DNA of 64,000 bases from Rhinopithecus roxellana (taxonomy: Eukaryota; Chordata; Mammalia; Primates; Cercopithecidae): the NCBI RefSeq assembly GCF_007565055.1, contig NC_044559.1, positions 39,171,546 through 39,235,545 of the forward strand, read 5' to 3'. Of the stretch, positions 56,036 to 64,000 are shown one piece after another (position 1 is the first letter of the stretch; every line of letters begins with the position of its first letter). Under the pieces are notes generated by a model, which was not told where the DNA came from, made no database searches, and saw only the letters and a list, made by a program, of their open reading frames with translations. The position numbers and the translations under genes are program-made.

Positions 56036-56533
56036 AGAAAGGATGGGGAGGACTCTAAATGTTAATACAATTGGAAACAAATTCATTTGTGTATGAAATT
56101 GTTAACATAACCACACAGAAGGAAAATAAAAGGAATGAATCTAGGTAAGCTTTGAGCATATTCCTCTGACTGTCTGCCCTTAATGGGATATAGGCTAAGG
56201 ACATAAAATAATTGCAAGGAATTCTACTTGACTCAATAGGCTTGCTGTTTGAAAGGAGTATTGATATTATTCTAAAATATTGTATTGTAGGACTGAGAAT
56301 GTAAGTAAATAATCCGATGTGTTTGGGGACCAAGGTCCTCACTGTGGATAAAAAGAGATAACAAAGGTAGAATGGAGAGAAATAATCATATGATTTTGGA
56401 TTAAACTTGGATGTATCAGGGTGTGTGTGTATGTGTGTATCCTGTTCACACACTCCTGAATGACACGTCAGGGCAGAGAGGCAGTGTTAGGCTTAGCCAG
56501 CCTTCTAAGGAATGGGATCCAATCCAGGTATTG
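56036..56533. other. Unique sequence
   Basis: No repeat recognised apart from a short GT run near 56421-56438. The minus frame at 56055-56453 has no recognisable domain. Confidence 0.5.
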
Positions 56534-56550
56534 AAGAAAATAGGATGAGA

Positions 56551-56826
56551 GGCTGGGGGCGGTGGCTCACACCTGTAATCCCAGCACTTTGGGAGATGAG
56601 GCAGGTGGATCACGAGATCAAGAGATTGAGACCATCCTGGCCAACATGATGAAACCCCATCTCTACTAAAAATTGACCGGGCATGGTGGCACGTGCCTGT
56701 AGTCCCAGTTACTCAGGAGACAGGCAGGAAAATTGCTTGAACTCTGGAGGCGGAGTTTGCAGTCAGGTGAGATAGTGCCACTGCACTCCAGCCTGGTGAC
56801 ATAGTGAGACTCTAGCTCAAAAAAGA
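56551..56826 (+). mobile_element. AluS-class with internal deletions
   Basis: Sense Alu missing the usual linker A-run and several bases of the right monomer. An exact 17-bp target duplication AAGAAAATAGGATGAGA flanks it (56534-56550 and 56827-56843). Confidence 0.94.
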
Positions 56827-56949
56827 AAGAAAATAGGATGAGAGAGCAGGTTGTGCCCTCTTCTGAGTAAAGGGCAGGTTGCAATTTGTGATATTTAAAC
56901 ATGGTGAGACATCAAGTTACAGGAAATGCGACCCTATTTTCAGCACATT

Positions 56950-57165
56950 GTGGAAAGTAGCTTGGCCAAGTGGAAAGAACATAGGCTCTAGAGATCTGTC
57001 AAATGAGTTCAAATTCCAGCATGCCTTATTCCTACTTTCTGACTCTGGGTAACTGAACCTCAGACCTTCAGTTCCCTTGTTTGTATGGAAAAATATTACC
57101 AACCTTGCAGAGTGTTGCTGGGAGGACTATATGACGGATGTCAATAAACTGCAGGGCATAGTGCA
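56950..57165 (+). repeat. MIR SINE
   Basis: AGTGGAAAGAACATAGGCTC, GAGTTCAAATTCCAGCATGC, GTAACTGAACCTCAGACCTT and GTTGCTGGGAGGACTATATG follow sense MIR. Confidence 0.85.
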
Positions 57166-57259
57166 AGGGCCTGGAAAATGGAAATTAGCATGACTGTTAG
57201 TATCCATAAATCACAGTCATGCAAGCCCATTGCTGGAGGAAAGTACTGGTACATGGATT

Positions 57260-57420
57260 TTCTGGAAAATCTATACCAAAAGTTCTGAAACTGTTTCTGT
57301 CCGTTGAGTCAGCCATTCCACTTCTCAGCATTTATCTGGAGGAAATAGAAATATATACAGGGAGTTATGGATAGCAATATTCATTTCAACATAATATGCT
57401 AAAGGTTGGCAGCAATTTAA
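57260..57420 (+). mobile_element. Old L1 ORF2-end fragment
   Basis: AGTCAGCCATTCCACTTCTC, AGCATTTATCTGGAGGAAAT and AGCAATATTCATTTCAACAT follow the L1M segment near the end of ORF2. Truncated on the right by an Alu. Confidence 0.65.
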
Positions 57421-57435
57421 CAATTAAAAATTTTA

Positions 57436-57723
57436 GACTGGGCACCATGGTTCACACCTGTAATCCCAGCACTTTGGGAAGCCAAGGCGGGCGGGCAGAT
57501 CACGAGGTCAGGAGATCTAGACCATCTTGGCCAACATGGTGAAACTCCGTTCTCTACTAAAATACCTGGTGGTGCATGCCTGTAATCCCAGCTACTTGAG
57601 AGGCTGAGGCAGGGGAATCGCTTAAACCCGGGAGGCGGAGGTTGCAGTGAGCTGAGATCACGCCACTGCACTACAGCCTGGCGACAGAGCAAGACTCGGT
57701 TTAAAAAAAAAAAAAAAAAAAAA
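57436..57723 (+). mobile_element. AluS-class with a central deletion
   Basis: Sense Alu with a duplicated GGGC unit (GGCGGGCGGGCAGATCACGA) and a deletion removing the AATACAAAAATTAGC linker. Ends in a 22-base A tail. Confidence 0.93.
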
Positions 57724-57929
57724 ATTATACCTAGACAATGAAATCTAGGCGAACATATAAAGGAGATACAAAAACTAAGTTGTATAATAGTAATTTTAAA
57801 TTTTATTTCAGCTGGGGAGTCTAAGAATTCTTATATGAAATCCAAATGTACACAGATTCATAGGTGGTTGAGAGAGAGAGACTTGTAAATATATACGTAT
57901 AGCTAATTGAGGAATTCTCTAAATTGGAA
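57724..57929. other. Unique or unassigned AT-rich sequence
   Basis: Nothing recognisable apart from a short GA run near 57870. Confidence 0.4.
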
Positions 57930-58400
57930 TCATGCAGACACACTGCAAGTACTATCGTATCACTCTGTTATTCCTTCTACATTATTAATTGGCATTCTTT
58001 GGTAAAGAAAATCTTTCCCTTCCCCCTTTCCTTGTAGCGCCCCAAGGTTTTTGATTTTCATTTTGTTCTGAGCATCACTGTAGACTCATGGATTCTTTGT
58101 GCTGTGGTTCGTAACTGTCATTATTCTTTCTGCTGCTCAATTTGTCCCAAATTTGGCAGCAGAAACTTTTTTAGCTGGCTCCTGTATTTTTTTTTTTTAC
58201 ATGTTTCCATTATCTTTTGAGCACTTTTAGGTTCATCCTGTTCCTTTTCCACCCCAGTACATTTCTCTAAAGAGTCCTGGTTTCTTTCAGTGGAGAGCTT
58301 GCTACTTAGGGACTTGGTACTTAGAGACCAAGACCTGGGTGCTAGGAGGGCTTATTGCTCCTGGAGTGTCACTGTTTCTAGATTCTTTCAGTAGAGAGAT
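57930..58400 (-). mobile_element. Old L1 3'UTR-type repeat, antisense
   Basis: ATCACTGTAGACTCATGGAT, TGCTCAATTTGTCCCAAATT, CATTATCTTTTGAGCACTTT, CTAAAGAGTCCTGGTTTCTT and CAAGACCTGGGTGCTAGGAG match a common old L1 3'UTR segment. The precise subfamily is not assigned. Confidence 0.6.
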
Positions 58401-58974
58401 ATTCAGATATGTTATCTGACTTCTCATTTAAAAATGAGAATTTTTTACTTTTGCATTAGGATAAAAAAATTTAAAAATGTAAAGATCTATAGCTTTACCC
58501 TTTTTTATTCCTTGGAATAAGGAATGGAAAGGTGAATTGAAAAATAGCGACCAGACTGATTTATGTAAGGGCATAGCTTCTCTGTGGAACAGGGGACTAG
58601 GGCATGTGAGAGAAGCAAGCTGGAGTTTCAGGGAGTCCAAAGAGATATTAGGGGAGCAGCTATAAAGGTAAGTGGGGCTACTTTCAGCAGGGAGATGCCT
58701 ACAATGGGTTTTTAAAGTTTTGCTTTAAAACCATAATTTAAAATTATAATTTCCTGCCTTCTTCAAGAGACTTCAGTGAAGATATTAGTTTTCTAGACCT
58801 TTAGAGTTAGATTTGTGTTTCTCTTAATGGTGACACCAAGCAAAAATGGTTCTAAAGGCAAGAGCAAGAAGATTCACAACTATTTACATTATAAGTACTA
58901 AAAGAACATTTCATGTAAGGAGCTACGTGTCATCAATTCCTATTTTCAGAACTGCAGAATGAAAAATACATACT
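58401..58974. other. Unique sequence
   Basis: No repeat or exon recognised. Confidence 0.5.
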
Positions 58975-59062
58975 CTCTGGAGTTGGAAATAGTTTTGAAG
59001 TCCATTCTACCACCTCTGGAATCTTGGTCAAGGTACTTAACTTTTCTGAATCGCATTCTGCC
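58975..59062 (+). repeat. MIR SINE fragment
   Basis: CTGGAGTTGGAAATAG, TCTACCACCTCTGGAATCTT and GTACTTAACTTTTCTGAATC match sense MIR. The 3' half is missing. Confidence 0.65.
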
Positions 59063-59139
59063 TGGAAAAACTGTAGAAGACTGGAAATGGGCAGAGTTTA
59101 TTTGTGTCTTTTCAATGGAATACTGAGCACTATTTAAAC

Positions 59140-59340
59140 CCGTGTCTCAACTCTGGATGATTTTCCTTCTAGGGGACATTTGGCAATTTCTGTAGACATT
59201 TTTGATTGTCACATTTTGGATTTCTCCTGGAATCCGTGGATAAAAGGTGGGGATGGTGAGAAGCACCTTATAATGCACAGGACAGCCTTCCACTGCCAAA
59301 AAAAATATTATCTTGACTAAAATGAGATTGAGAAACCTGG
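59140..59340 (-). mobile_element. MER20 (hAT-Charlie), second copy
   Basis: GGGGACATTTGGCAATTTCT, AGACATTTTTGATTGTCACA, AATGCACAGGACAGCCTTCC and GAGATTGAGAAACCTGG are the antisense MER20. It is more diverged than the copy at 5.4 kb. Confidence 0.88.
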
Positions 59341-62300
59341 TCTGAACAATGCCTCTAGCGAGGTTATCTGATTCTTTAGGGTTCTATACCTTTTGTGGTG
59401 TTTGAGCTATTTTACAGCTCTGTAAATTGCAGGAAACTAATAATGATGCCAGTGATTCTTGTCCATACAGATACAAATGATCTTTACCCTGGTATAAATG
59501 CAATTAGTTATTACCATGTGGATATTGACCAGTTTTATGTCCATTAGCAAATGTATTTCAGCATTCTTGATTGCTTTTTTATGTGCCTGTTCAAAGGACT
59601 GTTCCTCTATCTGTTACATCTGACTTGTTCTCTCATTAACTAATGAGTTAAATAAAACCTTTAACAGTGTATATTTGTAGAAGTGCCATGATTTTATTCA
59701 CTTAAAAATTATGCTTTCATATCAGCACAATAAAACAATAGCCTCTGAAGATTACAGTTGTATTAAACAGGACCAGCTGTGGAATAGCACTATCCCTGCA
59801 TTCAGTTGTGCTCAAGTCACTTCCTTCACCTTCCTTTACTTTCCTAAGTTATCTCAGGAAATCTGTGAAATGGGCTGATTGTTTTTGATACCCCAAGCCT
59901 CTCCTTTCTTGATATTTTACCCCATTCTCTACAAATTTTCTCCTTCTCCTCCTAAAGGCTCTTAGAAGTGCCAGATCTTTGCCATCTCCTCCAGTAGAAA
60001 ACTTTTCTCAGAAAGAGATCTAATAATGTTTACAACTTAGAGTAACTTCAATTCAATATGTCACCTCTTCCAGGGACCCTCAGTAAAAGAAGTATGCTAT
60101 TAACACACACTTGTTTTGGAGAAATGTTCTGCCCTATCTTTGAGCTAACATAGGGTCTTAGTTTTCTTTGGTAACTATAGGGATCAGCAGGGGATGACAA
60201 GTAATGTTTCTGAATATAAAGGATGCATGAAACCTAAATTAAAAGGTTTAGCAGAGCAAAGTATGCACATTATATTTTTAAAGATCACATGCAATGACAG
60301 GGTAGTTAAAGATGAATGGGATAGGAAGAGATTTAGCTTTTAGGAATTCTGCAGCCTTTTGAAAACATTTGAAAATGTAAAAATTTCTAAAGGATTTCTT
60401 AACCATTCCTGTCTTGTCCACCACGAAAAAAAATGTGATGTTTGCATTTTTCTGGATTTCTGAATCTCTGCCATTTGGCCTTATTTAGCAAACTCTCTCC
60501 TGAGATGTAATACAATGTGAATAAAACACAGCCCGATCCATAGCAAATACAAATCGTATTCATTTATCCTTTGGAGTACAAACTTCAACCGTAACTAAAT
60601 ACAATATGCTGGCTCTTTTTGTGCTTTTTATGAACTTTTGAAGCAGGTTTGTGATGAATAGATTTTATAGGATTATACAGTTACAGTTTGCTTTTAAATA
60701 TTTCAGAAAGAAATCATAAACATGACCTCATATGTTAATAAATCAATTATGGAATGCTGTCTTATACATATGTTCAAAATATGACCCTGTCCAAAACTCC
60801 TTAAACGAGTACTAAGAAATAACTTTAAACTCTTATTTAGGAGGCTCTGGATTTCAAAACACGGTGTGGAATTCTGCTGTTCCATCTAAAGAAAATAAAA
60901 CAGTTTCTTTAACCTCAGTTTTTATTGTTTCCAATATAGTAAATATTAAAGCCATGTTGAGGGTGTGACATTTGCTCTTCATGAGGCCTCTTCTCTCCTT
61001 ACTTTCTCATTCCAAGTTGAAGCTAAGAATATAAGGGCAAGAGAGACAAGAAACCTGCCAAGTAGATTGAACCTCAGATGCAGGCCTCTGGGGAGTCGCT
61101 GTTCTCAGTTCTGTGCTATTTTTCTTTTCATTTGCATTACTCTTGGATGCAAAAGATCAGACACCATGGCCAGAAGTTCAATGACTGTGATTTACTAAAT
61201 GATCAGGATGGATTTTTAGAAGTCCATTTTCTGCCTTCAAAACAGTTGAACTTTTAGAACTCCGATTTATCTATTTCTTAACATGATGGTCAAAATGGCT
61301 CCAGACTTCTCCATATGTAGAAAACAAAGATTATTTTATTATCTGGAAATGTATTTTTAAATATCTTTTTGCTTTATTTATTTGGGGTTTTTAAAGAAAT
61401 ATATTTTAAGAATAAGTAAATTAATGCTTACTCACTATTGGTGCATGGGCCTCATCATGCAATCCTTAATGGCATAACCAACCAAGATAATGGCGTAGCA
61501 AACTCATCTCTGAAGGTGGAAGTGTTACCACTTTCAACTGAGGCCAGAAAACATTACCTACTGCTAAACGATACTTTTGAATCCTTGTTATGAGCGTGAA
61601 TCCATGTTAGCAAGTATCAATAAAAAGACTAAAAATCCAAGGTGTGGTAATAACTTTCAGTTTAAAATCCTTGTTTAGAATTTTATAATTTTAAGACTGA
61701 AGTTGGGATTTAGTACCTAAAATTCAGAGCACTGAATGCTTAAGCCAGAGGCTTCAAATGTATCTGCTCCCAGAGTCAGCCAGGTAATAGAAATGACTAT
61801 AGCAGACCTTGTAGCCAAAATATTTTAAACAGTAGAAAGCAGGTGGATGGCAAATGGGAGAATGTACCCCTTCCCGGGGCACCTAAGACATACAGGTGTC
61901 ATTTTGCTTTCAAATGCTACCTTGCCAGATGAACAAAATATGTCTGTTGCCAAATGGAGACCACCATCTTCCAGTTTGCTCCCACTGTTCTGAGCTATTC
62001 AAGAGAACTGCTAAACAGTCTACAGAGTTGGAGAGCACCCAGCCTCCTTCAACCACCTTTGCAGTGTTTTGTTGCTTGTTTTTGTTGGTTCTCCATTTGC
62101 TTTTGCATTAAGAGAGTTGGAATTCTCACTACACTGAACTGAATCTTTTACTTCGACGTCAGTTAGCTTCTTCTTGTTTATTCACCGTAATCAAAGAAAA
62201 TTGAACTCCTAGCTCATCAGAATTAGCAGAACCTGAAAAGTTCATCCATTCAACTCTAACTATTGCATGGATTTCTTCTTCATTGTTCCCAGCAAGTGCT

Positions 62301-63059
62301 CTTTCTTGGATAAACTCCTTAGCATATTTTCAGAACACTCTGTATTTTTTATCAGACTATATACATTAGCCTTCTCCTCTTTAGGACAAAGCATCAAGAT
62401 CTTTTGCTTTTACCTCATAAGACCCTTTTTCTATCTCTTGGTTCAGTTTTTTGAGAATGAGCATCCCAGACATTGCTTCTCATTTGCTCCTTTGAATTTA
62501 GATGAGTCAGTGTTGTCGGAACAAGATGAGCGTGGAACCCACCTTTCTAAGGAACATCCTCATATATTTTTTCTCATTCTCATTTCTTTTTGAGTCAATC
62601 ATTTTGCAACTTTATCACAATCTCAGTCTAGAATACTATTTCTAGTGTAGTCCATAAAATTTAGGTGATCCTTACGAAGAAAACTATCAACCATTTTTGA
62701 GGAGGTATGTCAATAGTTATGAATATTTTATCAGAATGAGGAGATTGAATGTCATGGAAGATGTGAATTCTTTCCAAATTAAATTTAGCTTGAATACAAT
62801 GCTAAAAAATCTTAAATAAAAATATCATAAAGTTTATGGTATGATACATGTGAATAGTAAACGATAATGTTAGAAAACATTTATAAAGAAGAACTAACCC
62901 TAATGGTGTGCTGGTAAACTGACTTGTAAGAAAAATGCAAAACGCAAACAAAAAACAACAAAAAGCCCCAATATGCAGTGTTTACCAATTTGTGTGGTGT
63001 AAATACTCCCAGCATGGATCAATTTCAAGCTACCAATGAGACATTACTGAACACACAGT
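59341..63059. other. Long unique stretch
   Basis: About 3.7 kb with almost no recognisable transposon. A weak MIR-like scrap may lie at 59800-59880 (AATCTGTGAAATGGGCTGAT). Short frames at 60965-61198 and 61896-62142 match no family known to me. It may be intron or intergenic DNA. Confidence 0.5.
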
Positions 63060-64000
63060 TGAGAAGACACAGAATTAGCTTTTATGGACCAGTAAAAGCC
63101 AACTCTACTATATCCCACCTGAAGCACACAAAAACAATACTGTAAAACTGTAACAACAGCACAAATTAACAAACACAAATTAACCAAAAAAACCATAATA
63201 ATTAATACTTATATTAATACTTATATTAGAAAAAAGAAATAAGGAAGCTCAGAGCAGAAATGAATAAAAACAGAAAAAATATTGAGACAATTAATAAAAC
63301 AAATATTTGTCACTTGAGAGGATCGGTAAGACTGAAAAATCTCTAGCCAGACAGATCTGCATAAAAGAGAGAAACCAGAAACTATCAATGTCAGGAATGA
63401 GAGAGGTGACATCACTACAGAATCTACAGATAGCAAAAGGATAGTAAGGTAATAATATGAAGAATTTTATGCCAATAAATGTCACAGCTTAAATGAAGTG
63501 AATACATTCCTTGAAGAATATTAACTATCAAAGTTCACTTAAGAAGAATTAAATAATCTGTTTAGCCCTATACTTACTAAAGAAATTGAATTTGTAGCTA
63601 AAAACCTTCCCTCAAGGAAAACTTCAGGCTTGAATGGCTTCAACAGTGAATTCTGTATTAAAGAATAAATAATACCAATGCTATAAAAATTCTTCAAGAA
63701 TATTATAAAAGATATAATGCTTCCCAACTATGAGACCAGCATTTCTCTCATACCAACCCAAACAAAGACACTATAAGAAAGGAACACTACAGACCAATCT
63801 CTTTCATAAACTTAGATGCAAAAATTCTAAATAAAATTTTAGTAAATCGAATCCAACAATGTATTAAAAATATATCACATCATGATCACCATGTGAGACT
63901 GGTTTGACACTGGAAATCACTATAATTCACCATATGATAAATTTGAAAAGAAAACCATCTGATTATTTTAATACATTCAGTAAAAGCACTGACTAAATCC
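63060..64000 (+). mobile_element. Old L1 (L1M class) ORF2, runs off the window
   Basis: GACTGAAAAATCTCTAGCCA, AACTATCAATGTCAGGAATG, AGGCTTGAATGGCTTCAACA, ACTACAGACCAATCTCTTTC and CATCATGATCACCATGTGAG are collinear with sense ORF2 upstream of the reverse-transcriptase core. Frameshifts and stops are frequent. The element continues past 64000. Confidence 0.8.

Noticed and set aside
1..64000. CRISPR arrays, operons, prokaryotic genes or phage
   Set aside because: Repeats are dispersed eukaryotic transposons; no regularly spaced direct repeats, ribosome-binding sites or compact gene runs exist.
1..64000. Human origin
   Set aside because: Two Alus carry Old World monkey AluYR bases with clean target duplications. 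I would not expect these in human, although direct comparison was not possible.

Overview
This is primate nuclear DNA, and most likely from an Old World monkey (macaque, baboon or relative) rather than an ape. It carries the usual primate repeats (AluJ/S/Y, L1, L2, MIR, MaLR LTRs, MER/Tigger/Charlie DNA transposons). Its two youngest-looking Alus have bases I associate with the cercopithecid AluYRa group: CTCAAGCC near the 5' end, GAGACGGG, a CTAGCCGGGCGAGGT linker, GGCGTAAACC, and in one copy GAGATCCGGCCACTGC. The species call is an inference from these motifs.

I found no protein-coding exon, RNA gene, CpG island or CRISPR array that I can defend. The longer open frames are antisense Alu frames, pieces of decayed L1 ORF2, or short chance frames that often begin at TTG or GTG. 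The window reads as intergenic or deep-intronic sequence.

Layout. 1-9.7 kb: mostly unique AT-rich DNA with MIRs, a MER20 with its 8-bp target duplication, and a MEF2-like site beside an E-box near 3.33 kb. 9.7-13.2 kb: an MLT1 LTR, then an antisense L1 split by an MST solo LTR with a 5-bp target duplication. 13.2-18 kb: L2 and MIR fossils plus an AT-rich candidate regulatory block at 16.04-16.38 kb. 18-26 kb: an AluY, a MER5, a sense old L1 with a truncated AluYR in it, then an antisense old L1 split by an MST LTR and flanked on its 5' side by two antisense Alus. 26-36 kb: an L2, scattered MIRs and much unique DNA, including a pair of inverted POU octamer motifs at 35.15/35.31 kb. 36-40.2 kb: a full-length AluYR, an old L1, an ERV LTR with a partial second copy, a Tigger-type element and an Alu. 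40.8-44.2 kb: a 3.4-kb L1 with a 14-bp target duplication, nested in a MER5-type element. 44.2-49.6 kb: mainly unique. 49.6-53.9 kb: the most complex block, with two MER1 copies, an inverted duplication with an Alu in one arm, an LTR-like end joined to a poly(A) tract, MER2 and another Tigger-like piece. 54-64 kb: L1 remnants, two Alus, a second MER20 and long unique stretches; the window ends inside an L1.

No genes work together here. The biology readable from the sequence is a record of nested transposition plus a few candidate cis-regulatory blocks. The best candidates for something not explained by standard repeats are the 49.9-52.9 kb rearranged block and the paired octamers at 35 kb. 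I saw no sign of a new multi-gene system.
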